NCBI RefSeq assembly: GCF_022965805.1
Contig: NC_133115.1
Location: 32,355,321-32,419,320 of the forward strand
From: Primulina eburnea
Lineage: Eukaryota > Streptophyta > Magnoliopsida > Lamiales > Gesneriaceae
Direction: 5' to 3'
Length of the DNA stretch: 64,000 bases
Part shown: piece after piece, positions 51,041 to 62,088 of the stretch
Numbering within the stretch: the first letter of the stretch is position 1
How the letters are laid out: each line of letters opens with the position of its first letter
Position numbers and translations under genes: made by a program
The notes under the pieces: model-generated
What the model was told of the DNA's origin: nothing
Database searches by the model: none
What the model saw: only the letters and a program-made list of their open reading frames with translations

Positions 51041-52249
51041 AATTTTTTTATAATATATTATATTTGTTGAATGTAATGATTTATTATGCAATAGTCGTAG
51101 TATAATCGACATAATGATCATTTATTGCTCATTCACACTTGACTTATACATTGAATATTATATAGTTAATCTCCGCTTTATAAATTACCTGTATTTAATT
51201 TTGATCACTCCTTTAAAATACATTTTGTTATATTGGAATACAATATGATATGTATAATATTATTAGGGGAGATGAAGATTTGAATTGAAATTAATGATAA
51301 TGTTGATAGGTATAAAAAAAAAATTTAATAGCAAACACAAAATATGATGTTCTTGTTGTATGAGATGGTGTCCTTCTCGAAAATTCTGAAACGAGGCAAG
51401 AATAAATCATTTATCCGCAAGACGATATTGCCCTATACAAGTGCTTCACGTCCACGACAATCGTCTCTAAGATACAACGACTTCTATCAAGAGTAGCGGC
51501 ACAACAAGCTCTCGATATCAACGAACAAAAAAATGCAATAACTTTCAAGTGTATAGAAACGAAAATCTTGAATAGAGAAGAAATTCGATGCCAAAAGTAT
51601 GTAAATGAACGCATGTAAGGGATATATATAGAGCATCAAAAATTATCTTGAATGAACACAATATTTCGTACAAATGTGCAATCTTTGATGAGTAGTCGTC
51701 TTGTTTCGGTGAAAGAACGCCTTGTTATGTCTGCGCACACTCGGACAGAGCGAGCCGCGCGCCCTGTTCTGTCTACGCACAGTAAGGCACCGCATCGCGC
51801 TGCTGCGCGCCATGTTCTGTTCGATGACCCTCAAACCAACAACAAGCGCGCATCCGCGCGCCTCGCTCTGTCCGAGTACATGTATGCGAGTGTGACAAAA
51901 TATATTTTTCAAATAAATTTGTTCCAAAAGATTGATAGTTGTCAAAGACCACCATGCGCCGCGTCGGATGGGCGAGCGCGTGTGTTTAATTCACCGAAAT
52001 CTAACCTAGCAACGTCTTCATCTTTCTAAAAATTTTGGTATCCTTAGGACCCAAACTCTTAGTCCACATTAGAACTAATAAAAAGGAGCAACTTCCTTTA
52101 AGCTTTCAATATGAAACAATCACATTTTCATTTTATTCAACTTTTCTCCGACGGTGTTTTCCTTTATTTTAAATATAAAAGTGTTCAAAAGACAACAAAC
52201 AAATTAGTCTAATATTTTTTTATTAATAATTATGTGTTTATCCGTTGGA
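51041..52249. other. Intergenic region with a probable retroelement remnant
   Basis: AT-rich to about 51340, then a compositionally distinct block (51340-52030). This contains 'ctctaagatacaacgacttc', 'aagagtagcggcacaac' and a GC-rich patch with repeated 'gcgcgc' and 'ctgttctgtc' words (51740-51870). The frame at 51652-52029 is rich in Arg, Ala and Ser without a known domain. It resembles LTR-type sequence but has no bounded ends. Confidence 0.4.
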
Positions 52250-52289
52250 AAGAACCCAACTTCATCATCATAATATAGTAAAGATGTGG

Positions 52290-52523
52290 GAATTGAATAT
52301 GAATATCGAGTGGAGTGCCGTTGGAGAGGAGGTGGAAGAGCTTGAAGGAGGTGCAACCGCCGTAGAGCTCGTCGCATGTGTGCCCGGAGCAGTTGAGCAT
52401 GCTGCGGAACTGGGCGGCGCCACACCCATCATCGATTCCGAAAGGATAGTTTATGGGAATGTAGTTGCAGAAAGTTCGGCAGAGACAGCAAACTTCGATC
52501 AAGAAGTTCAAAAATATGATCAA
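52290..52523 (-). pseudogene. Fragment of a wall-associated-kinase-type galacturonan-binding domain
   Basis: The minus strand encodes a hydrophobic start (MIIFLNFLIEVC), then CRTFCNYIPINYPFGIDDGC and GAAQFRSMLNCS, the opening of a GUB_WAK_bind domain. It then jumps directly to GHTCDELYGGCTSFKLFHLL and SNGTP, a block that in full proteins of this type occurs more than 100 residues later. The frame then runs into non-family sequence and a stop. The intervening domain and any kinase are missing, so this is best read as an internally deleted fragment. A very short expressed secreted peptide cannot be excluded. Confidence 0.6.
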
Positions 52524-52539
52524 GATCCATCAGTTCAAC

Positions 52540-53428
52540 TTCACAAATCGTGCACCTGAATTTTGAAAATGGGATATAATTTTTCCGTCCTTGTTTATTC
52601 TGATTACAAATGTATGAATATATATTTCTTGATAAGAATATTGATAAGAATATGAGTGTAATTGATCAGCGTAAATTGTTCATTCTCTTTACGGCTTTAT
52701 TGATCAGTGAAGAAGTTGAAATTTGGGTAAAAAGTGGGCATGCAAACTCCAAGTTTCCTGCTTTTTGTCGACCCTTTTCAAGATTTAAATAATTAAAATC
52801 ATTCTTAGAATGGGTTTTAGCTATTAACTTTTAATATATATATAACCCTCCATCAAAGTCGTTGTTAGAAGGAAAAAAAAGTAACTTTATTACTGTTTTT
52901 TTTCTTTTTGTTTCGTACGGAGTACATGGAATTTGAGATAAAATTTGACTTGTTTGCACTATTCCTTGGGAGTCATTGATCTCCTATGCGAAAATTTGTG
53001 CTTATCGTGACTGGGATCATTAACTAAATTTAGAGTCAATATTGTTGATTATACGTGAGGTCCACAAAATTTTTCCCTCGTATATTATATATATTTAAGA
53101 TTAAGTAGGCATTGAAAATTTAGTTTTCTGACATTTATTGTAGCGGCTGAAATTCTTTTCAAGAGAGAAGAAGAACCATCAGTCTTCTGTTAAGGTGATT
53201 CATTATTGGTTTTGTTCTCTCAAATATGCATGAAAAATAATATTACAATCGTAGAATTCGATTTTTTTTGACAGAATCTTGTCTCTTGCAGATATTGTGT
53301 GTATATAAATATATATATTCATTGTTGTATCAAAGAAGAGTCCTTGCTGTGATTCCCTTCTCTTTCTTGGGATCAAATCCTGCTTTTCTCCGACAAAAAC
53401 TCCTTACCTTTTGTCTTTGTGTATCAAC
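52540..53428. promoter_or_regulatory. Upstream region of the inositol transporter
   Basis: AT-rich spacer with no gene. A TATATATATT-type stretch near 53085-53095 and 'tgtatataaatatatatatt' near 53300 are candidate TATA regions for the transporter starting at 53429. Confidence 0.35.
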
Positions 53429-55783
53429 ATGGTTGAGGGAGGGATCACACGTGCAGATAAGACCGAGTTTACTGAATGTTGGAGAACAGCATGGAGAACA
53501 CCTTATATCATGAAGTTGGCCTTATCAGCTGGCATTGGAGGACTCCTCTTTGGCTATGATACAGGTCAATAACATGCCTCAAAGTTTTGGTGCTTAAAAA
53601 TGTCAATGAGAGTAAAATCATAATAGCGAAAAATATTGTTTGTTGTTATAAAAATCAATTGAAATAAATAATTGTCATTTAAATTAATCTTTCCGAAAAG
53701 GGATCGATACATGCATGTTTTATTTTGGTGCAGGTGTTATTTCTGGTGCCCTTCTGTATATCAGGGAGGATTTTGACTCGGTAGATAGAAAGACATGGCT
53801 ACAGGTATATATATACATAGATATTATCTTTGATATAAGCCATTTTCACGGAATCAAAGTTTAACTTCACCAATTTGCATAAAAATAGGAAACCATCGTG
53901 AGCATGGCTGTTGCGGGTGCCATATTTGGTGCTGCAATGGGTGGATGGATCAACGACAGGTTTGGACGGAAAATATCGATTTTGATAGCCGATGTTCTGT
54001 TCTTTTTCGGTGCAATTATCATGGCTGTTGCTCCTGGACCATGGATGATCATCCTCGGTAGAGTTTTCGTGGGATTGGGAGTAGGAATGGCTTCCATGAC
54101 CGCTCCTCTGTATATTTCGGAAGCTTCGCCTCATAGAATTAGAGGTGCGCTTGTCAGCACAAATGGCTTGCTTATCACCGGAGGGCAATTTCTTTCTTAC
54201 CTTATCAATCTAGCTTTCTCTCATGTAAGTGTGTTTTTTTTTTTTTTTGCTTTTTAATATTTTCTCTCTTTTCACAATCACTGATTCTTAAAACAAGAAA
54301 TACTCACACTCTGAAGGAAGAACTAATCGGTAAGCAATATGGAATATGCTTCAGGTCACTGGAACGTGGCGTTGGATGCTTGGTACAGCTAGTCTTCCTG
54401 CACTTGTTCAGTTCATTTTGATGCTGTCACTCCCTGAGTCTCCAAGATGGCTCTTCAGACATGTAAGGAATCCTGCTCCTTCTGTATTGCCTGCAAATTT
54501 AATCTGTTACACTCAAACATTGTGTTGAGTGGAGTTGCTTTGAGTTCTCCTTTTTTAATTTAAGCAAAATTTGTCTTTTTGAATGTCAAACAATTATCAG
54601 GGTAAAGAGGACGAGGCCAAGTCCATCTTAGAAAAAATTTACCCCCCTGAAGAACTCGAGTATGAGTTGCAGGCTTTGAAAGCATCCATTGAGCAAGAAA
54701 AGCAAGGGGAAATTCCTGGGGAAAGTGGTATATTTTCACAACTCAAGGGTGCATGGGGTAATGATGTAGTCAGGAGGGGACTATACGCTGGTATCACCGT
54801 TCAAGTCGCTCAGCAATTCGTGGGCATAAACACCGTAATGTACTATAGTCCAACCATAATTCAGTTCGCCGGATTTGCTTCGAATAAGACAGCACTGGCA
54901 CTCTCTCTCATCACTTCAGGCCTGAACGCTCTCGGTTCCATAGTCAGCATGTGCTTCGTGGATCGTTATGGCAGGAGAAGACTGATGATTATTTCAATGA
55001 TGGGGATCATTTCCTGTCTTGTGGTGTTATCTGTCGTCTTTTTCCAAGCTTCAGCCAGTGCCCCTGATGTCAGCAGCGCGGAAACTGCTTATTTCGGTGC
55101 CAATTCTACTTGCCGGGCCTACACTCAAGCTCCGGACGCATCATCGTGGGGCTGCATGAGATGCTTGGCTAAGGACACTGACTGTGCTTTCTGCTCGGCA
55201 CCTGGCAGCCTAGTGCGTCCAGTTTACAAGAATGTGATGCATTAACATGTAATTTATTCACTTTTCTTGCTAATGATGTATTTTTTTCCTGTCTTATTGG
55301 CAGTATCATGCAGGCGCTTGTCTCGAAATGAATGATGTGGTGAGAAGCGTCTGCAGGGCAGATAAGCGAACATGGTATACACAAGGGTGCCCAAGTAAGA
55401 TCGGATTTTTGGCGGTGGTACTGCTCGGCCTATACATCATCGTCTACTCCCCCGGCATGGGAACTGTCCCGTGGATCGTCAACTCCGAGATATACCCGCT
55501 CAAGTATAGAGGGATCGGTGGAGGCATTGCCGCGGTTTCTAACTGGAGTTCAAATCTTATAGTCAGTGAAACGTTCTTGACACTAACCGAGCACCTAGGA
55601 TCTGCTGGAACCTTCCTCTTGTTCGCGGGGTTTTCATTGATTGGGCTCGTATTCATTTTCTTCCTCGTACCGGAGACCAAAGGGCTGCAGTTCGAGGAGG
55701 TGGAGAAGATGCTGGAGAAAGGGTATTCTCCATTCAAGAAGGGAGACAAAGCTATAGAAGATTGTCACACCGACAACAATTAA
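53429..55783 (+). CDS. INT4: Inositol transporter, INT4-like (major facilitator superfamily)
   Basis: Proton-coupled myo-inositol importer; INT4 and INT2 act at the plasma membrane. Exons: 53429-53564, 53734-53804, 53889-54224, 54355-54462, 54601-55212, 55304-55783; 580 residues, typical of the group. It has twelve predicted helices. Family marks are [20 protein letters not shown] at the first helix, [11 protein letters not shown] and [10 protein letters not shown] (the MFS D-R-x-G-R-R motif in each half), LPESPRWLF after helix 6, [20 protein letters not shown] and [14 protein letters not shown]. The long cysteine-rich loop between helices 9 and 10 ([30 protein letters not shown]) is characteristic of plant INT2/INT4 and separates them from INT1. 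The N-terminus [20 protein letters not shown] resembles INT4 most, but INT2 versus INT4 is not settled. Confidence 0.94.
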
Positions 55784-57410
55784 GTTCCAAGCAGAAGTTG
55801 GGTGAAACATCAACAATATAATGGCCAACAGATACATTTTTTTTTTAATCTTAATCAAAATCCTTACATCGATACACTCCCCTAAAACTTCCTTATGCTA
55901 TTTGGATTGCCTTCATAGACTGGAGACCGTCTTTTCTTGATTCTGGTCGCTTGAACATTTTGAGTTGCTAAGTCAGCCAGCGTCAATATGAAACTTGCAT
56001 GAGAAATAAAAGAAATTTTTATTCTACTTTCTTGTACAACTTTCTAATTTCTGAAAAAACCAGATCGAGCCGCGTTCTCAATCTTTGCAACTCTCTTCCA
56101 TATGTTCATCTGATAGTTCTAAAGGATGATAGAATGTCTGATAAAAAAAAATGGTGTCAAATGAGTAATCCATCTCTAAATCCACTTCATACTCTTGACT
56201 TCTGCATTGAAACAACAGAGGCCGAAGTTAGCATACAAAATGACACAGAAATATTTTACAACATGAACTTGTTGAAATATTTGCTTCAAAATTAATTCTT
56301 TAGCAAAAAGCGATTATGAGTGTTCATAAATTCGAGAAATACTGATTTCGAAATACTATTATTTTACAAAGTAATAAATTAACATAAGCTTCAATAACAT
56401 CATAGAAAAATTTGTACAGTAGAAAAAATTTGCACAATCGTTTTTATATACTTATTTATCAGACGATAAACTTGAGTCAAATTCAATAAATACAAAACTA
56501 TCACAATCGATATATCAACATACTCTAGCCTCTCGCAGCATTCAAATAGACAAACTATAATCACCATTCTCATCTGACTGAATGTGAAGCAAAAATATAT
56601 CACTCATTTCTTTGGTCTATGATTAAGGAGATAATTTTATAACAAAAATAATTACATAACTGTTAAAAAAATATATTGGTATATTTGTTACTGATGTATG
56701 GATAATTTCTAAAATAAGTTAATAAATATAATTCCCTAAAAAATTGTTTTAAAATCACAGGTAGTTTATACATAAGAAATCTATTTTTATTTGGAAAAGT
56801 TAAACAAATTATCATTTTGCAACTCTCATATTTTACAAAATATCTACATTACTTTTGACATGTATCTTACAAGTTACTTGCATCAAAACTTTATGTGAAA
56901 TATCGAAAAGACATCTCAGCTCTTGAATTTTTATAAATATTGCACGATTTATCCATGCTAACGCTATTTTTTGAATATGCGTCCATATTGTAGTTAAAAA
57001 CCAAATTTTGAAATTTTTTACGTCGAATGTATAAAAATACTCTTTTATTAATCACTAATATTTTCAACTATATATTTATCGAAATATAAATTTTTCTGAT
57101 CGACACAACAAAGTGGAGCAAGAAATCACATAATCTTCTTCCATAGTTTTTTTGTTGGAGGAAATCTCAAGTCAATGTTAAGACTCACGTTGGTTTTTCA
57201 GCCGTAGCACGTGCTTGTTCAAAAAATCGGGTTATTAAATGTAAATCGTGCAATTTTTATAAAAGTTGGTGAATTATGCATTTTCGATATTTGAGGTTTT
57301 GGATAACTCCGTATCCTATCAACAACATTTCAAAAATGGATTCGAACTTCTTGGCCTAATGCTGCATTCTACGCGCACCTCTAGTACGGAGTAACCCATT
57401 TGTTGTTGTC
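55784..57410. other. Convergent AT-rich spacer
   Basis: Lies between the inositol transporter (+) and the NEMF-like gene (-), which converge on it. It contains their 3' UTRs and otherwise featureless AT-rich DNA. No frame shows family features. Confidence 0.6.
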
Positions 57411-60400
57411 CTAGCTCACCTCTCCCTTGTTTGTCTTCTTGATTTTCTTCTGTTTCTGCTTCAGCTGAGTTAGCCCTGCTGCTGAAACCTTCGAGTTACC
57501 CATCATAGAAGCAACAAGTTCAGGATCTGTGCACGCCTTCATCAGTTCCTTCTCCCTGCTCGATGCCTCGGGCATGTGACTAAACAAAGTCATGGCAGTC
57601 TTGGCCGCTGCATTAGGGAAGAATCAGATAATAATGCCAGGAAAGATACCCAAAATGGCAAAACTCAAAAGCAGAAAGGAACTGCCATATGGCTATTTTG
57701 AAAATGTACATATTTCAATCTAAGAACTCAAATAAACATCGCAAGCAATTAATAATCAAGATGAAAAGAAATACTTCATGTAAGTACCTTTTCCTTTCTT
57801 CAGTGAGCCTGGAATTATCTTGACATGGTATTTATATGATTGTAAAGCATTGTAAGGACCGCAAACTGGAACAGCATACAACAAGACATCAATAGGGAGT
57901 GGATTTCCGGTCAAATAGTCCACATCATTTAGCTTTTCCTTCTCTTCATCACCGATTTCATGAATGTCATCTTCTTCCATGGCTACCCTGTCCATCTCAC
58001 TGGTACCCCTATCTACCTTACCATCTGCTTTGCTCTTCCCGGTTTCCTCCAGATGCTCAGTACAATCTCGAGACAAATGACCCGCTTTCTTACATTTGTA
58101 ACATATCTTTGAAGCATCTGCAGGTGCTGCAAATGAAAAGGGAAGTATTAGCTCCTTATTCCCATCACCAAGAATATGGTACATCAAAGCCAAAAGATTT
58201 AGTAAATCATGGATGCAGATTAGACAAGTGATGCTATTATCAATTCAATATGGACTGAAACGTATGAAAATAAAACCGCAGGCAACATAATGGCTAAATA
58301 AATGAAACTATTCACAAGTAAAAAACTTGAGGATGGACTCGGACAAAGTGCCTAAGAAGTTTAGCAATGACCGAGAAATAAAATACGGTAAATATGATTC
58401 CAGATGTCCATATTTTGTGCGGATGATCAATCAAATATAAATCTGATCTACCTCTTAAAGAAGTACGCAGATCTTGAGATAGCATTTCCCATACTATTTA
58501 AGCGTAAAAATCAACTCTAAGGGAACTGTCAGCATAATATGGACATTCCTGACATTATAAGGCAACAAACCAAAAATCTGCAGTTTGAAATTTTGATGTT
58601 TTCCTCTGAATATATATTTGTCAAAAACATCGTATCAACATCAGTTTCAAGTGTCAGAAAGTCAATGAAACAACAGTTTCTCTAATTTTCCACACCTGTA
58701 GCAAGTTTGGCTTCTGTTACTGGAAGAGCATTTTCATTCTCAGACTGTTCAACACCCTTTGATTTCCCTGCAGCCTGCAGATTAATTTGCATGTAAATAA
58801 ACCAGCGATTTATGAGTTGCCATATTAGTGCTAGTGTCTTTTAAAGGATTCCAAAGAGCGCGAAATTAGAATTAAGATTCATGTTCATTTCTAAGGGATT
58901 GACTAATTTTTCCTCATCTCTTTTGACGTAATTAGAGAACTGAATTCTCAATGATCAGCAAGCAGTTTCCTAACTATTTCTGACACACAAAAATTCAAAT
59001 GGAACAGAGATTCATGGGAAATCTATAGTGAAATAAAATAACAGTTAAGGTTGATATTAAGCCAGCAGTACGTACAGCCAACAGAGCCATTCTAATGAGC
59101 CGCTCCTCCTCGTCTTGGTCAGCGTATTTCTCCTTTATCTTTTTCAATTTTCCTTTCTGTCCACGACTTATTTTTCCATTAATCGGCTTGGAAATTTTAG
59201 CTTGATTCTCTGGCTGACTCAGAGAGTTGTGATCTTCTGTTTCTTTTCCATGTTCCGCAGTCGAAATTTCAAAACCATCTTTATGACCTTTCTTGAGCTT
59301 TCTTCTTTCAGCTTTTGAGATGTAAGGTCGATCTCTTTGCATTGACTTTGTCACCTCATGGTGATGCTCGCTCACCGATTCCTCCACAGAAGGGAGCCCA
59401 AAACACCTAGTAGAAGCAGTAGCAGATCCAAGCTCAAGGGCTTTATCAATTAGGTCTTCCAGATCTTGTGCAACAGTTTTAGAGGTTTTGCTATCATATA
59501 CTTCATCATGACATACATAATTTACTACACTACTAGTTTCATCAAAGGTGTCTTGTGAATTGCTGGTTACTTCTGAAAAATTCAAGCCACTGGCAGAGGC
59601 CACTTTGGAGACTTCCTCCCCTGATAGGTTCTCGGCTGACAAATTCGCAAGTCCTGAAGACTCAACTTTTTCTTTTAAGACTTCCTTCTCAGAATCAGAA
59701 TTGGAATCAGAGTAAGATATTTCTTTCAGGGGTTCAGTTTGCTCCTTGTCTATTATTCCTTCCTCTTCACCCCTTACCCTCCTTTCATTCAGATGCGACC
59801 CAAGAGAACTCTCATCCAAGCGAAATAAAATTCCAAAACCCATTATTAGAGGATGAGGTGGAAGAAAATTCTTCTTACCACGAATCATGAAGCTTCCAAC
59901 TGTAAGATATTCTCCAGTGGGAGCTGTTTTGCTGACCTGGTGGGGGTGCACCCACCAAGCACTAGTCACAATCTTCGAGTCCCAAGCCTGGCTATGGCAG
60001 ACCTACATCACAAAAAGAGATGATAAGCACCTACTCCCCAAATCAAATAGACGAAATCAGATATTTCACCACGAATATCTACTTTCATCTTACTGTGAAA
60101 CATCCTGTTTGGTTCAGAGTAAGAGGGGGTACAGGGCTTTCAGGTTTATGATTCTTGATCACAGTACTAGAAGCACCATGGAGATCCGCATGAACATATC
60201 TGTTAGCCATAAAAAAGCAAACAACATTAAATTCTACTGTTGAAGTAAAATTATCACATAAGAAAGCTTTAAACAAGTCCAAAATAAACACATGAAAGAA
60301 ACAGCTAATGAAAAACCAGAAGGATCAGGAATCTAATGGTGGATGTATTCCATAATATTCAAAAAGCCATACATAACCTCGTACCGCAGAATTTAGATAT

Positions 60401-61615
60401 TTTAACACCTAAATTCATTCAGACAAATAATTTAAAATCATCATTCAGCAGCTAACAATCCTTTAGAATGTGAAAAGATTATAACTAAAACTTCTTGGCA
60501 AAGAGACAGCTTCTGGAAAAGTTCATACAATGTACACCAAGATTTACTTAATACTCACAAATCTCCTTTGGACATATAACGCTTGACTATCATCTCATTT
60601 TGTTGGGCGTCACGTCCACTGATAACCAAATAATTTTCACTGCTGATGAACCAATTGAATTTTTCAAACCAGTGAACCTTACGCATGTGTGAAATTGTGG
60701 CGATAGCTTTTTCCTGGAAATTAGGTAAAGGAAAAGTGTTACCACCTCATATGGAATAAACTAGGTAGATACATAAGTTGGAAAAATAAAAATATACAAC
60801 CATGGACAATTAGTTATAAAGTAGCAATCCTTACTTTTATTATTGGTATCCACTCTCCACTTACCTCTCATATGAGATTATGAAACATAATTGTTAGAAT
60901 ACTCAAGGTCTCATTTCTTTTGTTTCTAGCCCATTCTACATCATCTTTATATAGATAAACATGGAGTACATAAACTTGATCATTATCGCTGTTGCAAGAA
61001 AGAAGTCAGCAATCTCTTTTTATAAGAAACCATATTATATTCATTAATTCAAATCATTTAATTACAACTCGCGGACAAGTAATCCATATATTAACAAAAA
61101 AAATACAAAAACCATGCTCAAATCAACAACAAATATAAACTCAATCCCTCATCAAATCTGATATTGAGAAATACTTAAACTCTACATGCTTCCCAATCCA
61201 GCTAGATGCCCGAATCATAATTTTGTCCCAACATTCTTCAACCAACTCTTCTAAACTGTCAAAAATTTGTCTATTCCGCTCCAACAATATTGTCCAGCAA
61301 ATACAATAAACTATCGCTCTTGGAACTACCCAAACCAAACCCAAAAGAAGTCAGAAATCTTAACTGTTAGTCTGAAAAGAAGTTAGAAATTAGCTTAACC
61401 ATATTGGTATCAAAACAATTAGACTAAGAAAAGTACTAAAATTCACTGAAGTCATCAACCACCTGTGAAAGTTGCTGGCGCGTCTTTTTTTCAGCAGCTT
61501 TGAAAGCTTTCTCATGTGCTGTGATGGTTTTCTCCTGTTTATTCTCCTGTTTCTTCTTCTGCTCATAATAGCGCCGGGCATTAGCATGCGCTGAAAGTGC
61601 AAGATCAACCTCTAC
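57411..61615 (-). CDS. NEMF: NEMF/Rqc2 (NFACT) homologue, C-terminal part; frame broken in one exon
   Basis: Ribosome-associated quality-control factor that binds stalled 60S subunits. Visible exons from the 5' side: 61615-61463, 60714-60559, 60199-60094, 60002-59076, 58774-58696, 58126-57788, 57607-57411, about 650 residues of a ~1,080-residue protein; earlier exons lie beyond 64000. It begins in the coiled-coil ([20 protein letters not shown]). The NFACT-R core follows: [60 protein letters not shown] and [20 protein letters not shown]. Then an acidic linker, a lysine-rich stretch ([12 protein letters not shown]), a CCHC knuckle [14 protein letters not shown] and the C-terminal domain ending KKTNKGEVS. 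Exon 60714-60559 has 156 nt where phase needs 155. A six-T run at 60660-60665 (six A on the coding strand; five expected) shifts frame to an early stop. It is either a consensus error or a null allele. Introns hold a LINE and, upstream, a gypsy element. Confidence 0.92.
61016..61344 (-). mobile_element. 5'-truncated LINE with 16-bp target duplication
   Basis: The insert is flanked by near-identical 16-mers: AAGAAGTCAGCAATCT (61000-61015) and AAGAAGTCAGAAATCT (61345-61360). On the minus strand it encodes the tail of a plant LINE reverse-transcriptase protein ([36 protein letters not shown], ending FSISDLMRD), matching the region after the zf-RVT-type domain. A short 3' UTR and an A-rich end ('cttataaaaaga') follow. 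Roughly the last 67 codons remain. It sits in a NEMF intron. Confidence 0.8.
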
Positions 61616-61689
61616 CTGAAAAGGAAAAACAAACAGCAATAAGGCTCTTTAGATATATTTTTCCCTTCTGCTTTTATGTAAGGGAACCT

Positions 61690-62088
61690 TATGGAAGTGG
61701 GGAATTAGTTATTCACAAAGAGGCAACTATGACAAAGGGCACGGATAGCTTGTCTGTTGCGTTCCCGCGTAGTTGATCGAGTAACGGGTCTCGTGGGGAA
61801 GGAAACCGTGGAGTCCAGATTCCACTTTGTTTTATTGGACTTCCTTCCTTGACGGCCTATTGTAAAGTTTGATGAGTATGAGGCTCGAAAGAGAGAACCT
61901 CCGATCTCGTAACAATTTTGTTGGAAATTTTCTGAATGAATCTCATTAAACAAACGGTACCAATAAATACAAAAGAAAAGCCCTAGCTTATCCCATCCTA
62001 GAGATGATAATCATCTATCAAATCCTAACAAACCAAATCCTATCAACCAACCTATGAAAGTTCAAAGAAAAACGATAAGATAAAGATC
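61690..62088 (-). mobile_element. LTR and adjoining leader-like sequence of the gypsy element
   Basis: Immediately downstream of the integrase ORF (minus strand) is LTR-like sequence with 'tttgttaggatttgatagat' and 'tttgtatttattggtaccgt'. Near 61920 it passes 'ccaacaaaattgttacgaga' and 'tcggagg', similar in layout to an LTR end plus a tRNA-Met-type primer site and leader (commonly TTGGTATCAGAGC). It then continues in a frame rich in Arg and Thr (PTRPVTRSTTRERNRQAIRA). Boundaries and target duplication were not determined. Confidence 0.5.

Noticed and set aside
51652..52029. 125-codon frame rich in Arg, Ala and Ser
   Set aside because: Lies in a GC-rich patch of probable retroelement remnant; no recognisable domain, and overlapping frames of similar length exist on the other strand.
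53867..54188. Antisense frames across inositol transporter exon 3
   Set aside because: Shadows of a well-supported transporter exon.
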